From: Noviherbaspirillum humi
GTDB lineage: Bacteria; Pseudomonadota; Gammaproteobacteria; Burkholderiales; Burkholderiaceae_D
Assembly (NCBI RefSeq): GCF_900188095.1
Contig: NZ_FZOT01000001.1
Span: 372,001 to 436,000, forward strand
Direction of reading: 5' to 3'
DNA length: 64,000 nt
Shown: positions 47,601-57,761 of the stretch, in pieces
How positions within the stretch are numbered: position 1 is the first letter of the stretch
Layout of the letters: the number at the start of each line of letters is the position of its first letter
The notes under the pieces: model-generated
Told to the model about the DNA's origin: nothing
Databases searched by the model: none
The model's input: the letters and a program-made list of their open reading frames with translations, nothing else
Translations under genes and position numbers: made by a program

Positions 47601-47954
47601 TCAGCTGAGCAGCTTGCCGCTATCGTCCCGCGTCAGCACCACGGTCATCAGCACCACCGCGTCGCGCGGCGCATGCAGTGAATAAGAAATGCCTCCGGCC
47701 AGAAAAAGCATCTCGCCGGCATTGAGCGTTTCGGTCTTTCCATGCGCCTGCACCTCGACCGCGCCATCCAGGCACTGCAGCGTGATTTCGCCTGGAACGT
47801 CGTGCGGCGGCACCGTCCTGCCGGCAGCCAGCACCAGTCGCATGACTTCCAGCTGTTCCGACTTGAGCAGGGCGACCGATTGCGAATCCGGCAGGTTTTC
47901 CGCCGGTGGATGAATGCGTATCCTTTCCCCCGAAATGGCGTGATGAAGTGACAT
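47601..47954 (-). CDS. Small cupin-domain protein
   Basis: 117 residues, single cupin barrel with likely metal ligands H51, E56 and H94 (PPHDVPGEITLQCLDG, GGISYSLHAP). A good Shine-Dalgarno (AAGGAGAA) precedes the ATG. It stands alone between gpsA (convergent, 80 bases) and the gsp operon (divergent). Family members are often stress- or redox-linked small sensors; substrate unknown. Confidence 0.82.
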   Translation of the reverse strand: MSLHHAISGERIRIHPPAENLPDSQSVALLKSEQLEVMRLVLAAGRTVPPHDVPGEITLQCLDGAVEVQAHGKTETLNAGEMLFLAGGISYSLHAPRDAVVLMTVVLTRDDSGKLLS

Positions 47955-48280
47955 GGGCGGTTCTCCTTGATAAGCCTTGAGCGGCCATGTGTTCGACCGG
48001 GTTCGCTGTCAAGAGTGCAATGCCGGCCCCCGGTTTCGGCGCGTGCCGAGCCGAAATGCGGCAATCCTTCGTCGAAGCCGGAAACTTCAGGCAACGGCCT
48101 TGATCAAAGTCAGCTGGTGCAGACGTCATCGGGGAGAAATCAAGGACGACGTCTCGCGTCGCAGAAGTTGCGAAAGATCAATGGGCTCGTGCAGCACCTT
48201 GCCTGCGCGTAATAAAAGACCTGTCTCGCGGCCTTATACTTCTGTATATTCTTCTCTGTAACTTTCTTGCCAAAATCACT
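47955..48280. other. 326-base divergent gap between the cupin gene and gspG
   Basis: No credible coding sequence. The right half (48180-48280) is AT-rich and holds two -10-like hexamers, TATACT (48235-48240) and TATATT (48245-48250), the probable promoter zone of the type II secretion operon. Neither has a good -35, which fits an activated promoter. No clear Shine-Dalgarno precedes the gspG ATG. Confidence 0.5.
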
Positions 48281-48745
48281 ATGCAAATAGCTTTCTCCGA
48301 TTCCGGTCGCCGCGCGCGCCCACGCATGCTGCAGCGCGGCTTCACCTTGATCGAGATCATGGTCGTCGTGGTCATCATGGGTATTCTGGCTGCCCTGGTC
48401 GTGCCCAAGCTGATGGGACGCACCGACGACGCCCGCATCACCGCTGCCCGCCAGGACATCGCCACGCTGATGCAGGCGCTGAAACTGTACAAGCTGGACA
48501 ACCAGCGCTATCCGACCACCGAGCAGGGGCTGCAGGCATTGACCGCGAAGCCGACCACCGGCCCGGCGGCGAACGGCTGGAAGACCGGCGGCTATATCGA
48601 CAAGCTGCCCAAGGACCCCTGGGGCAATGCCTACCAATACCTGTCTCCGGGCGTGAAAGGCGAGATTGACGTGTTTTCCTATGGCGCCGACGGCCAGCCC
48701 GGCGGTGCCGGCGTCGATGCCGACATCGGTTCCTGGGACCTCTGA
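48281..48745 (+). CDS. gspG: Type II secretion major pseudopilin GspG
   Basis: 154 residues. Prepilin cleavage after G20, then FTLIEIMVVVVIMGILAALVVPK with Glu at +5. LYKLDNQRYPTTEQGLQAL, LPKDPWGNAYQYLSPG and VFSYGADGQPGG are the invariant GspG stretches including the calcium site. It forms the pseudopilus shaft. The N-terminal leader is long (20 residues); an internal ATG at 48326 would give a five-residue leader and is an alternative. First gene of the operon. Confidence 0.97.
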   Translation: MQIAFSDSGRRARPRMLQRGFTLIEIMVVVVIMGILAALVVPKLMGRTDDARITAARQDIATLMQALKLYKLDNQRYPTTEQGLQALTAKPTTGPAANGWKTGGYIDKLPKDPWGNAYQYLSPGVKGEIDVFSYGADGQPGGAGVDADIGSWDL

Positions 48746-48757
48746 TCGAAGGCTGAC

Positions 48758-49237
48758 ATGAACAGGCTAGGCAGGACGCGCCCGCAGCGCGGCTTTACCC
48801 TGCTTGAGCTGCTGGTGGTGCTGGTCATCGTCGGCATCACGCTCGGCGTGGCGACGATGAACGCGATGCCGAGCGAGCGCCAGGTGCTGCAAAGCGATGC
48901 CGAGCGCATCGCCCTGCTGATGCAGCTCGCGCGCGACGAGGCCATCGTGCGCAACCGGCCGATCGCCTTCGAGGCGCAGGACGACCGCTACCGCTTCCTG
49001 ATCCGCAACGGCAGCAGCTGGGAGGCGATGTCGAATGATGAACTGCTGCGCGAGCGGGAGTTCAAGCGTCCGCCGGTGGGCCTGGCAATCAGCCCGGCGT
49101 CGGCGGGGCAGGGCAATCCGCTACGCGTCGTCTTCGGCCGCGAGCCGGTGGACCGGCCTTTCGTGCTGCGCATGTCGGCGGGCGACTCGGTGGTCGCCAT
49201 CCGTGCCGACGGCATCGGCCATTTTGTGGTGGAGTGA
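48758..49237 (+). CDS. gspH: Type II secretion minor pseudopilin GspH
   Basis: 159 residues. Cleavage after G12, FTLLELLVVLVIVGITLG with E17 at +5, then the GspH/FimT-type head with SERQVLQSDAERIALLMQLA. GspH sits near the pseudopilus tip. Twelve bases separate it from gspG. Confidence 0.93.
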   Translation: MNRLGRTRPQRGFTLLELLVVLVIVGITLGVATMNAMPSERQVLQSDAERIALLMQLARDEAIVRNRPIAFEAQDDRYRFLIRNGSSWEAMSNDELLREREFKRPPVGLAISPASAGQGNPLRVVFGREPVDRPFVLRMSAGDSVVAIRADGIGHFVVE

Positions 49238-49238
49238 T

Positions 49239-49640
49239 ATGAAGCGCAGGCGAATCTCATCGCCCTGCCGGGCGCAGCGGCGGACGGCAGGCTTTACCCT
49301 GCTGGAAGTGCTGGTGGCGCTGGTCATCGTCGGTACGGCGCTAGGTTCCAGCCTGCGCGCCGTCGGCAGCCTGACCCAGAACAGCAGCGGCTTGCGCACC
49401 TCGATGATGGCGACCTGGTCGGCCGAGAACCGGCTGGCGCAGATCCGCCTGGCCAAGGAGTATCCGCCGGTCGGCAAGCGTTCCTTCGAATGCCCGCAGG
49501 GCACGCTGAATCTGGTGTGCGAGGAAGAAGTGCTGTCCACGCCGAATCCCTTCTTCCGCCGGGTGGAGGTGAGCGTGTTCGATGCCGAACAGACCGACCG
49601 CCGCATCATCAAGCTGGCGCAAATCGTTTCGGGCAGCTGA
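49239..49640 (+). CDS. gspI: Type II secretion minor pseudopilin GspI
   Basis: 133 residues from the ATG at 49239, one base after the gspH stop; the frame is open upstream only as a shadow. Cleavage after G18, FTLLEVLVALVIVGTALG with E23 at +5, then SAENRLAQIRL and a C-terminal EVSVFDAEQTDRRI. GspI nucleates the I-J-K tip complex. Confidence 0.93.
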   Translation: MKRRRISSPCRAQRRTAGFTLLEVLVALVIVGTALGSSLRAVGSLTQNSSGLRTSMMATWSAENRLAQIRLAKEYPPVGKRSFECPQGTLNLVCEEEVLSTPNPFFRRVEVSVFDAEQTDRRIIKLAQIVSGS

Positions 49641-49642
49641 GC

Positions 49643-50416
49643 ATGGCCGGCATGCGCGCATCCCCATCCACCCGCCACGCCGGCGGCTTCACCCTGATCG
49701 AATTGCTGGTGGCCATCAGCGTGCTGGCGATCGTGGCGGTGCTCGGCTGGCGCGGCCTGGATACCATCGTGCGCGCCCGCGTCGGCCTCACCAGCGAACT
49801 GACCCAGACCCGCGGTCTGCAGCTGGCCTTCGCCCAGATGCAGACCGATTGCCTGAACGTGGCCGACGAGTCGCTGATCGGCACCCGCCAGCCGCTGCAG
49901 GCTTCCTCTGGCCGGCTGACGCTGATCCGCACCACCTTCGCCGAAAACCAGCCGTCTCGGCTGCAGGTGGTCGCCTACCGCCTGCGCGACGGCGTGCTGA
50001 GCCGGCGCGAATCGCCGGCCACGCGCGATCTCGGCGAACTCGATACCTTCTGGTCCAACATGCTCGGCGACAGCGACAGCATCGAGCCGGTGGTGCTGGA
50101 ATCCGACATCGACGAGATGGCGATACGCTCCTGGGTGCCGGACGGCAACGGCTGGCGCCAGGGCGCGAACCCGACCACCGCATCGACCCTCGTGCCGGGA
50201 AGCAGCCAGAATGCCGGCAGCAACACCGGCACGACCGGGACCACCGGCACGACCAACGGCACGGGCACGACCAATACCGCAGGCACAAATGCCAACGCGG
50301 CGGCGGCCGTGGCCCAGAATCAGCAGAACACGCTGCTCACCGGGCTGGAAGTGTCGCTGCGGCCGCGCAGCAGCGGCGCCAACCTGGTGAAGATCTTCCT
50401 GCTGGGGGCGGTCTAG
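49643..50416 (+). CDS. gspJ: Type II secretion minor pseudopilin GspJ with a low-complexity insert
   Basis: 257 residues from the ATG at 49643 (2-base gap from gspI). Cleavage after G15, FTLIELLVAISVLAIVAVLGW with E20 at +5, then RGLQLAFAQMQTDC and LVAYRL-like strands of the GspJ fold. Residues about 179-229 (bases 50177-50329) are a Thr/Gly/Asn/Ala run with repeated GTT triplet residues, absent from typical GspJ (about 200 residues). The final strands LTGLEVSLRPRSSG follow it, so it is a surface loop and not a frameshift. Confidence 0.92.
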   Translation: MAGMRASPSTRHAGGFTLIELLVAISVLAIVAVLGWRGLDTIVRARVGLTSELTQTRGLQLAFAQMQTDCLNVADESLIGTRQPLQASSGRLTLIRTTFAENQPSRLQVVAYRLRDGVLSRRESPATRDLGELDTFWSNMLGDSDSIEPVVLESDIDEMAIRSWVPDGNGWRQGANPTTASTLVPGSSQNAGSNTGTTGTTGTTNGTGTTNTAGTNANAAAAVAQNQQNTLLTGLEVSLRPRSSGANLVKIFLLGAV

Positions 50417-50417
50417 C

Positions 50418-51425
50418 ATGGCCGCCCGTGTGACGATCCGGCAGGCACGCCTGCGTCGGAAGCAGCGCGGGGTGGCGGTGGTCACCGCGCTGCTGCTGAC
50501 CACGCTGGCCATCACCATCGTCGCCAGCCTGTTCTGGCAGCAGCAGGTGCAGGTGCGCTCCATCGAGAACCAGCGCCTGCAGCTGCAGAAGCAGTGGATC
50601 CTGCGCGGCGCGCTGGATTGGACCCGTCTGATCCTGCGCGAGGATGCGCGCTTCTCCAAAGTCGATTACCTCGGCGAGCCCTGGGCGGTGAAGCTGGCGG
50701 AAACGCGGCTCGACCAGTACGTGGATAATGCGCAAAGCCAGGCCGACGTGCCGGACGCGGCGCTGTCGGGCGGCATCACCGATGCCCAGGGGCGGTTCAA
50801 TCTGAACAACCTCGCCACCGACGGCAAGCCGAATCCGGGAGAGGTGGCGGTGTTCGGCCGGCTGCTGACCAATTTGCGCCTGGAGCCGGCGCTGGCGCAG
50901 GCCACGGCCGATCTGCTGGCATCGGCCCAGCGCGCCCGCATCAGCGCCGGCGCAGTGGCGGGACAGGCGGGGCAGGCCGGCGGCGCGGCAACGCCGGGCG
51001 CCGGCGGGCAGGCCAAGCCGATGCCGATCTGGCAGGCGGACGACTTGCTGGCGGTGACCGGCTTCACGCCGGCGATGCTGGACAAGGTGAAGGATTTCGT
51101 GATCGTGCTGCCAGCGCGCGCGGGCTTGACTCCGGTCAATGTCAACACCGCGCCGGCAGAGGTCTTGGCGGCGAGAATTGAAAGCCTGTCGCTGGCCGAG
51201 GCGAACGCGCTGGTAGCCGCCAGGGAACGCACTTATTTCCGCGACGCCGCCGACTTCACCCAGCGCCTGCAGGGCAAGTCGATCGGCGGCGCATCGATCG
51301 ACGTCAAGACCAGCTTTTTCCTGGTTCTCGGCGACGTGCGCCTGAACCGGGCCACGCTGAACATGCAAGCGCTCATCGAGCGCAACGGCTTGAACACCAA
51401 AGTCATCTGGATACGCGAGAACTAG
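50418..51425 (+). CDS. gspK: Type II secretion minor pseudopilin GspK
   Basis: 335 residues. Leader ends at G18 and the mature helix begins VAVVTALLLTTLAIT without Glu at +5, as is normal for GspK, the pseudopilus tip cap. Conserved SGGITDAQGRFNLNNLA, LTPVNVNTAPAEVLAAR and a large head follow. Residues about 175-200 are an Ala/Gly/Gln linker. One base separates it from gspJ. Confidence 0.94.
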   Translation: MAARVTIRQARLRRKQRGVAVVTALLLTTLAITIVASLFWQQQVQVRSIENQRLQLQKQWILRGALDWTRLILREDARFSKVDYLGEPWAVKLAETRLDQYVDNAQSQADVPDAALSGGITDAQGRFNLNNLATDGKPNPGEVAVFGRLLTNLRLEPALAQATADLLASAQRARISAGAVAGQAGQAGGAATPGAGGQAKPMPIWQADDLLAVTGFTPAMLDKVKDFVIVLPARAGLTPVNVNTAPAEVLAARIESLSLAEANALVAARERTYFRDAADFTQRLQGKSIGGASIDVKTSFFLVLGDVRLNRATLNMQALIERNGLNTKVIWIREN

Positions 51426-51435
51426 AAGGGATGCC

Positions 51436-52686
51436 TTGAGTACACTGTATATACGCCTGCCTTCCAAGGCCGCCGCCGACAGCGCCGAATCCGGCGCTGC
51501 GCTGCTGTGCCAGTATGCGCTGGCAAGCGACGGCGCCAAGGTGCAGACCAAGGGCGCCGGCACGCTGTCGGAACTGAGCGGCGCGGTGCAGCAGGCCAGC
51601 GCCGTGGTGCTGCTGCTGGCCGCCAGCGACGTTACCCTGCTGCGCCTGAACCTGCCGCCGCTGTCGGCGGCGCGCCTGAAGACGGCGCTGCCGAACATGG
51701 TGGAAGACCAGATCATGAGCGACCCGGCGGAATGCGTGCTGGTGCCGGGCGACACCGTCGACGGCCTGCGCACCGTGGCCGTAATCCAGCGCAGCTGGCT
51801 GGAACTGCTGGCCAGCACCATGCAAGCCCTCGGCGCCAGGCGCGTTTCCGCCGTGCCATCCCAGCTCTGCCTGCCGCTGGAGCCCGGCACGGCATCCGCC
51901 GCAGTGAGCCAGCACGATACCGAGATCGACGTCACCCTGCGCACCGCGGCGCAGGAAGGCGTCGGCCTGCCCATCCTGGCCGAGCAGCCGGAAACCGCGC
52001 CGCTGGAAGTGATCGAAACCCTGTCGGCGGTGGTGCCGGCCGGACGCATCCGGCTGTTCGTGCCGCCGGCCCGCATGGAAGCCTTCGAGGCGACGCTGGC
52101 CGCCAATCCCAACATCGGCGAGCGCATCGAGCTGGCAGCCGACAACTGGAACCATTGGGTGGATGCGGCCAACGCCGCTTCGCTCAACATGATGAGCGGC
52201 CTTGCCGGCAGCGGCAGCCAGCGCTTCAACTGGCGCCCGTGGCGCTGGCCGCTGGCGCTGGCCGCCGCCCTGCTGGCGGTGAATGCCGCCGCCCTCAACA
52301 TCGACTGGCTGCGCATGAAGCGCGAAGCCGACAGCCTGCAGCAGCGCATGATCCAGACTTACCGCTCCGCCTATCCGAAGGAAACCGTGGTGGTCGATCC
52401 GGTGGCGCAGCTGCGCCAGAAGATCGCGGCCGGCAAGCGCGAGGCCGGCCAGGCCGCGCCGGATGATTTCCTGTCGCTGGCCGCCGGCTTCGGCGACGCC
52501 TGGAGCGCCGCCGGACAGGCCGGCAAGCAGGTGGCCGGCCTCGAATACCGCGACCGTGCGCTGACGGTCAAGCTCAAGCCGGGCAGCGGCGCCACGCTGG
52601 AGCAGATCCGCCCGGCGCTGGCGGCGCGCAATCTGTCGGCGACCGAAGCGGGCAGCAACGTCTGGCAGATCAGGAGCGGCAAATGA
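51436..52686 (+). CDS. gspL: Type II secretion inner-membrane protein GspL
   Basis: 416 residues from a TTG start at 51436, preceded by AGAAGGG. N-terminal cytoplasmic actin-like domain (VVLLLAASDVTLLRLNLPP), which contacts GspE, a transmembrane helix near residues 273-290 (WPLALAAALLAVNAAALNI), and a periplasmic ferredoxin-like domain (LEYRDRALTVKLKPG). Start and stop couple it to gspM (ATGA). Confidence 0.92.
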   Translation: MSTLYIRLPSKAAADSAESGAALLCQYALASDGAKVQTKGAGTLSELSGAVQQASAVVLLLAASDVTLLRLNLPPLSAARLKTALPNMVEDQIMSDPAECVLVPGDTVDGLRTVAVIQRSWLELLASTMQALGARRVSAVPSQLCLPLEPGTASAAVSQHDTEIDVTLRTAAQEGVGLPILAEQPETAPLEVIETLSAVVPAGRIRLFVPPARMEAFEATLAANPNIGERIELAADNWNHWVDAANAASLNMMSGLAGSGSQRFNWRPWRWPLALAAALLAVNAAALNIDWLRMKREADSLQQRMIQTYRSAYPKETVVVDPVAQLRQKIAAGKREAGQAAPDDFLSLAAGFGDAWSAAGQAGKQVAGLEYRDRALTVKLKPGSGATLEQIRPALAARNLSATEAGSNVWQIRSGK

Positions 52687-53207
52687 GCCTGCGCGAGCAA
52701 ATGCAAAACGCCGGCCAGTCCTGGTCCGGCTTCTGGGGCGAGCGCAATCCGCGCGAGCGTGCGCTGCTGGCCCTGGCGGCGGCGGTCGCGGTATTCGGCC
52801 TGTGCTATCTGCTGCTGATCGACCCGGCCATCAGCGGCCGGCAGAATCTCGAAAAGAAATTGCCGACGCTGCGCCAGCAGGCGGCCGAAGTGCAGGCGCT
52901 GGCGCAGGAAGCCGGCGCGGTGTCGGACAAGGCCGCCGCGCCGGTGCCGGCGCTGTCCCGGGAAAGCCTGGAGTCCTCGCTGACGTCGCGCGGCCTGAAG
53001 CCGCAGAACGTGGTGTTCAACGGCGATCTGGCGCGGGTGCAGCTGAGCGCGGCGTCGTTCGCCGCCACCGTCGACTGGCTCGACGAGATGCGCCGTTCCG
53101 CCCGGCTGTCGGTGGTGGAAGCCACCGTCGAGGCGCAGCAGGAGGTCGACATCGTCAATGCCACCTTCACCCTGCGCCAGGTGCGCGGCGAACAGGCGGC
53201 GCGATGA
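52683..53207 (+). CDS. gspM: Type II secretion inner-membrane protein GspM
   Basis: 174 residues: short cytoplasmic start with ERNPRERALLALAAAV, transmembrane helix at about 28-47, periplasmic coiled coil (LEKKLPTLRQQAAEVQAL) and a ferredoxin-like fold containing ESLESSLTSRGLKPQNVVF. It pairs with GspL. Overlaps gspL by 4 bases. Confidence 0.92.
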   Translation: MSLREQMQNAGQSWSGFWGERNPRERALLALAAAVAVFGLCYLLLIDPAISGRQNLEKKLPTLRQQAAEVQALAQEAGAVSDKAAAPVPALSRESLESSLTSRGLKPQNVVFNGDLARVQLSAASFAATVDWLDEMRRSARLSVVEATVEAQQEVDIVNATFTLRQVRGEQAAR

Positions 53208-53238
53208 CGCGCGCCGTCATGCAGGGCAGGGAGACGGC

Positions 53239-54012
53239 ATGCGGCGGCTGATGCTGTGGCTGCTGGCAGCGCTGGTCGTGGTGGGCCTGACGGTCTTCGT
53301 CTTCCTGCCGGCGGCGTGGCTGGCGCCGCTGGTGGAAAAGCAGACTGGCGGCCGCATCACCCTCGGCGACGCCCAGGGCTCGCTGTGGCACGGCTCGGCC
53401 TTCATCGGCGGCGCGCCCAGCGGGGTCGACCCGGTGACGCCGCTGCTGCCGGGCCGCTTCGCCTGGACGCTGTCGCCGCTGGTGCTGGTGGGGCAGGTCG
53501 ACATGCGGGTCGAGAATCCTGCGGCGCTGTCGCAGCCGGTGCGCATCACCGGCAACTGGCAGCAGTGGGACGTGAGCGCGGCGGCGGTGGACCTGCCGGC
53601 GGAGCGGCTGGCCGGCCTTGGCGCGCCGCTCAATACCATCCAGCCGTCGGGGCGCATGCGCCTGTCGTGGAATGCGCTGCAGGTGGCGCGCGAAGGGCAG
53701 AACGCGAGCCTGGTGGGCAGCACCACGCTGGAAATGAATGACATGTCCTCGCGGCTGTCGCCGGTGAAGCCCCTCGGGGCCTATCTGCTGGCGATGGACT
53801 GGCGCGGGCAGCAGGCGACGCTGAACCTGAAGACGCTGCACGGGCCGATGCTGCTCTCCGGCAGCGGCACGCTGGCCAATGGCCGGCTGCGTTTTTCGGG
53901 CCGGGCGGAAGCCGAGGAAGGGCAAGAGGAACGGTTGGCAAATCTGCTGAATTTGCTGGGTCAACGCCGTAGAGAAGGCGACAAAAACATCATAGCGCTA
54001 GAGCTCAAATGA
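53239..54012 (+). CDS. gspN: Type II secretion protein GspN
   Basis: 257 residues from the ATG at 53239. N-terminal anchor LMLWLLAALVVVGLTVFVFLP, then a beta-rich periplasmic part (RITLGDAQGSLWHGSAFIGG, RLSWNALQVAREG). GspN is optional among type II systems and its role is unclear. Its stop overlaps the gspD ATG. Confidence 0.9.
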   Translation: MRRLMLWLLAALVVVGLTVFVFLPAAWLAPLVEKQTGGRITLGDAQGSLWHGSAFIGGAPSGVDPVTPLLPGRFAWTLSPLVLVGQVDMRVENPAALSQPVRITGNWQQWDVSAAAVDLPAERLAGLGAPLNTIQPSGRMRLSWNALQVAREGQNASLVGSTTLEMNDMSSRLSPVKPLGAYLLAMDWRGQQATLNLKTLHGPMLLSGSGTLANGRLRFSGRAEAEEGQEERLANLLNLLGQRRREGDKNIIALELK

Positions 54013-56294
54013 AAAAACAACCAACACCCCAATCCGGATCCAGGGCGGCGCGCCGCCACTGGCGCGCAACCGTGGCGCTGCTGGCCGCGCTGTCCACCGC
54101 GCTGCCGCCGGCCGCCTTCGCCCAGGACCCGTCGACCAACCAGGCGACGCTGAACTTCGTCGGCGCCGACATCGAGGCGGTGGTGAAGGCCATCGGCCAC
54201 TACACCAACACCACCTTCATCATCGACCCGCGGGTGAAGGGCACCATCAACCTGGTGTCGGAGCGGCCGGTGACCAAGGCCCAGGCCCTGAGCCTGCTGG
54301 CCTCCTCGCTGCGGCTGCAGGGTTTCGCGCTGGTGCGCAGCGAAGGCTACACCAAGGTGGTGCCGGAAGCCGACGCCAAGCTGCAGGCCGGCCCGCCGGT
54401 GACCGCTTCCTCCGGCGTGCGCGGCGACCAGATCGCCACCCAGATCTTCCGCCTCAACTATGAATCGGCCAACAACCTGGTGCCGGTGCTGCGGCCGCTG
54501 ATCTCGCCCAACAACACCATCAATGCCAACCCGGGCAACAACAGCATCGTCATCACCGACTATGCCGACAACCTGAAGCGCCTGGCGCGCATCATCGCCT
54601 CGCTCGACGTGCCGGCCACCGGCGACCTCGACGTGGTGCCGGTGCGGCATGCGATCGCCACCGACCTCGCCGCCAGCGTCAACCGCCTGCTCGACACCGG
54701 CACCGCCGCCGCGCCGGGCGCGATCGATGCCAGCCGGGTCTCGGTGCAGGCCGACACCCGCACCAATTCGCTGATCATCCGCGCGCCGTCGCCGGCCCGC
54801 GCCAGCCTCGCCAAGTCGCTCATCGCCAAGCTCGACCAGCCCACCGACCTGCCGGGCAACGTGCACGTGGTCCACCTGCGCAATGCCGACGCCGTCAAGC
54901 TGGCGCAGACGCTGCGGGCGGTGGTCGCCGCCGATGCTTCCGTCACCGGGGCCACCACCACCCAGCCCGGCCAGCAGCCGACCCAGCCGGTGAACGTTTC
55001 CGGCGCCCAGCCGGGCCAGCTCGGCGGCAGCACCCCGCTGAACCCGACCCAGCCGACCAATGCCGCCAGCGCCCTGCCGACCGGCGGCGCCGCCGGCTTC
55101 ATCCAGGCCGACCCGGCGACCAACACCCTGATCATCACCGCCAACGAAACCGTGTACCGCAACCTGCGCGCGGTGATCGACCGGCTCGATTCGCGCCGCG
55201 CCCAGGTCTATGTCGAATCGCTGATCGTGGAAGTGTCGGCCGACAAGGCGGCGGAATTCGGCGTGCAGTGGCTCGGCCTGACCGGCGACTCCAACAGTTC
55301 CTACCGCATCGGCGGCGGCACCTCTTTCTCCACCGGCGGCAACAACCTGTTCAACCTCGCCGCCGCCCAGGCGGCCGGTTCCACCGGCACCGCGACCGCC
55401 GCGACGCTGCCCGGCAACGGCCTGAATCTCGGCATCTTCCGCCAGATCAACGGCCGTCTCGGCCTCGGCGCCATCGCCCGCGCGCTGGAAACCCAGGCCG
55501 GCGCCAACATCCTGTCGGTGCCGAACCTGATTACGCTGGACAACGAGGAAGCGCGCATCATCGTCGGCCAGAACGTGCCCTTCATCACCGGCCAGTACAC
55601 CACCGCGGCTGCCGGCACCAACCCGTTCCAGACCATCGAGCGGCGCGACGTCGGCCTGTCGCTGCGCGTGCGGCCGCAGATTTCCGAGGGCGGCACCATC
55701 AAGCTGGGCATCTACCAGGAAACTTCCAGCATCCGCGACACGTCCAATACGGCAGGCATCATCACCAACAAGCGTTCCATCGAATCGAACGTGCTGGTGG
55801 ATGACGGCCAGGTCATCGTGCTCGGCGGCCTGATCGAGGATACCGCCCAGGGCGGCGAGGAGAAGGTGCCCGGCCTCGGCGACCTGCCGGTGGTCGGCGG
55901 CCTGTTCAAGTATCAAAACCGCAAGCAGACCAAGACCAACCTGATGGTGTTCCTGCGGCCGACGGTGATCCGCAGTTCCGAGCAGAACACCAGCGTCATG
56001 GCCGATCGCTACGACTACATCCGCGGCGTCGAGACCCAGGCCCAGCCGGCCAACAGCCTGGTGCTGCCGAACATCCAGGCGCCGGTGCTGCCGCCGCTGC
56101 AAGATGGCCGGCCGGTGGGCGGCGCGGTGCTGAACGTGCCGCCGGCCCGCCGCGAAGGCATCGGCGAAGGCGCCATCAACACCACCACCCAGCCGGTGAT
56201 CGGAACCGAGCCGGCTCCGGCGCAAACGCCGCTGCCGGCCCCCGGCATACCCATAGTTCCTGCCCCGGCGCAGGAACCGAACCGCAACCAGTAA
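54009..56294 (+). CDS. gspD: Type II secretion outer-membrane secretin GspD
   Basis: 761 residues. Signal peptide to about 38 (AAFA-QD); N0 ([19 protein letters not shown]), N1, N2, then N3 with a Gln/Pro/Thr-rich insert at 312-362, then the secretin barrel with the gate region ([20 protein letters not shown]) and [14 protein letters not shown]. The C-terminal 90 residues are Pro/Ala-rich, where other systems have the pilotin-binding S domain. No gspS pilotin is in the operon, so outer-membrane targeting must depend on another factor. Confidence 0.97.
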   Translation: MKKQPTPQSGSRAARRHWRATVALLAALSTALPPAAFAQDPSTNQATLNFVGADIEAVVKAIGHYTNTTFIIDPRVKGTINLVSERPVTKAQALSLLASSLRLQGFALVRSEGYTKVVPEADAKLQAGPPVTASSGVRGDQIATQIFRLNYESANNLVPVLRPLISPNNTINANPGNNSIVITDYADNLKRLARIIASLDVPATGDLDVVPVRHAIATDLAASVNRLLDTGTAAAPGAIDASRVSVQADTRTNSLIIRAPSPARASLAKSLIAKLDQPTDLPGNVHVVHLRNADAVKLAQTLRAVVAADASVTGATTTQPGQQPTQPVNVSGAQPGQLGGSTPLNPTQPTNAASALPTGGAAGFIQADPATNTLIITANETVYRNLRAVIDRLDSRRAQVYVESLIVEVSADKAAEFGVQWLGLTGDSNSSYRIGGGTSFSTGGNNLFNLAAAQAAGSTGTATAATLPGNGLNLGIFRQINGRLGLGAIARALETQAGANILSVPNLITLDNEEARIIVGQNVPFITGQYTTAAAGTNPFQTIERRDVGLSLRVRPQISEGGTIKLGIYQETSSIRDTSNTAGIITNKRSIESNVLVDDGQVIVLGGLIEDTAQGGEEKVPGLGDLPVVGGLFKYQNRKQTKTNLMVFLRPTVIRSSEQNTSVMADRYDYIRGVETQAQPANSLVLPNIQAPVLPPLQDGRPVGGAVLNVPPARREGIGEGAINTTTQPVIGTEPAPAQTPLPAPGIPIVPAPAQEPNRNQ

Positions 56295-56311
56295 CCGCAG
56301 ACGAGCCAACC

Positions 56312-57748
56312 ATGAGCGACACCCGACTACTCCCCTATGCCTTTGCCCGCGACCATGCGCTGCTGGCGCGGCGCAGCGAGGCGGCCAGCAATGCCGTCGA
56401 AGTCTGGGTGTCGGAAACCACCAAGCCCAGCGCCATCGCGGAGGTCAGCCGCCGCTTCGGCCGCGTCAAGCTCAAGCCGATGTCCGCCGACGCCCTACAG
56501 GCCGCCATCGCCCAGGCGTATGCCGGTTCCGGCGGCGATGCCGCCCAGGTGGTCGACGAGGTCGAGTCCGACCTCGACCTGAACAAGCTGATGATGGACA
56601 TGCCGGCCATCGAGGACCTGCTTGAAGCCGCCGACGATGCGCCGGTGATCCGCATGATCAATGCGCTGCTGACCCAGGCGCTGCGGGACGAGGCCTCCGA
56701 CATCCACATCGAGCCTTTCGAGCGGAATTCGGTGGTGCGCTTTCGCGTCGACGGCAACCTGCGCGACGTGGTCAAGCCGAAGAAGGCGATCCATGCCTCG
56801 CTGATCTCGCGCATCAAGATCATGGCCCAGCTCGACATCGCCGAGAAGCGCCTGCCGCAGGACGGCCGCATCACCCTGCGCGTCGGCGGCAAGCCGGTCG
56901 ACGTGCGCGTCTCGACGCTGCCCACCGGCCATGGCGAACGCGCGGTGCTGCGTCTGCTCGACAAGGAAGGCGGACGCATGGACCTGAACCATCTCGGCAT
57001 GAGTCCCGACGTGGAGCAGGAGTTCGACAAGCTGATCAGCCAGCCGCACGGCATCGTGCTGGTCACCGGCCCGACCGGCTCCGGCAAGACCACCACGCTG
57101 TACGCCGCCCTGTCGCGCCTGAACGGTCCGTCCACCAACATCCTGACGGTGGAAGACCCGATCGAATACGAGCTGGCGGGCGTCGGCCAGACCCAGGTCA
57201 ACCCGCGCATCGAAATGACCTTCGCCAAGGCGCTGCGCGCCATCCTGCGCCAGGACCCGGACATCATCATGATCGGCGAGATCCGCGACCTGGAAACCGC
57301 GCAGATCGCGGTCCAGGCCTCGCTCACCGGCCACCTGGTGCTGGCCACCCTGCACACCAACGACTCCGCCGCGGCGGTGACGCGACTGCTGGACATGGGC
57401 ATCGAACCCTTCCTGCTGTCGTCCTCGCTGCTGGGCGTGGTGGCGCAGCGACTGGTGCGCAAGCTGTGCCCGGTCTGCAAGGAGCCGGACCCGAACGGCG
57501 GCCCGGAATGGCGGGCGGTGGGCTGCGACAAGTGCGGCCATACCGGCTACCAGGGTCGGGTCGGCATCTACGAGCTGCTGCAGACCACCGACGAGATCCG
57601 CAAGCAGATCCACGACCAGGCCTCCGAAGCCGAGATCCGCGCCGCCGCGCAGCAGAACGGCATGCGCACCATGCGCGAGGATGGCGAGCGCTGGATCGCC
57701 GAAGGCATCACCACCCGGGCCGAGCTGCTGCGGGTGGCGAAGGACTAG
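56312..57748 (+). CDS. gspE: Type II secretion ATPase GspE
   Basis: Cytoplasmic hexameric ATPase that powers pseudopilus assembly. 478 residues: N1E-like region, then Walker A GPTGSGKT at 253-260, Asp-box [12 protein letters not shown], Walker [16 protein letters not shown], His-box [20 protein letters not shown], and the zinc module CPVC...[12 protein letters not shown]. Seventeen bases after gspD. Confidence 0.97.
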   Translation: MSDTRLLPYAFARDHALLARRSEAASNAVEVWVSETTKPSAIAEVSRRFGRVKLKPMSADALQAAIAQAYAGSGGDAAQVVDEVESDLDLNKLMMDMPAIEDLLEAADDAPVIRMINALLTQALRDEASDIHIEPFERNSVVRFRVDGNLRDVVKPKKAIHASLISRIKIMAQLDIAEKRLPQDGRITLRVGGKPVDVRVSTLPTGHGERAVLRLLDKEGGRMDLNHLGMSPDVEQEFDKLISQPHGIVLVTGPTGSGKTTTLYAALSRLNGPSTNILTVEDPIEYELAGVGQTQVNPRIEMTFAKALRAILRQDPDIIMIGEIRDLETAQIAVQASLTGHLVLATLHTNDSAAAVTRLLDMGIEPFLLSSSLLGVVAQRLVRKLCPVCKEPDPNGGPEWRAVGCDKCGHTGYQGRVGIYELLQTTDEIRKQIHDQASEAEIRAAAQQNGMRTMREDGERWIAEGITTRAELLRVAKD

Positions 57749-57761
57749 CCGAGGAGTATCC

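Noticed and set aside
48195-48215. Possible sigma54 site before gspG
   Set aside because: GTGCAGCACCTTGC has the -12 GC but lacks the GG at -24 with proper spacing.
53961-56309. 782-residue minus-strand ORF opposite gspD
   Set aside because: Long only because gspD is GC-rich and lacks the codons that give stops on the other strand; Gly/Asp/Val/His-rich sequence with no domain.
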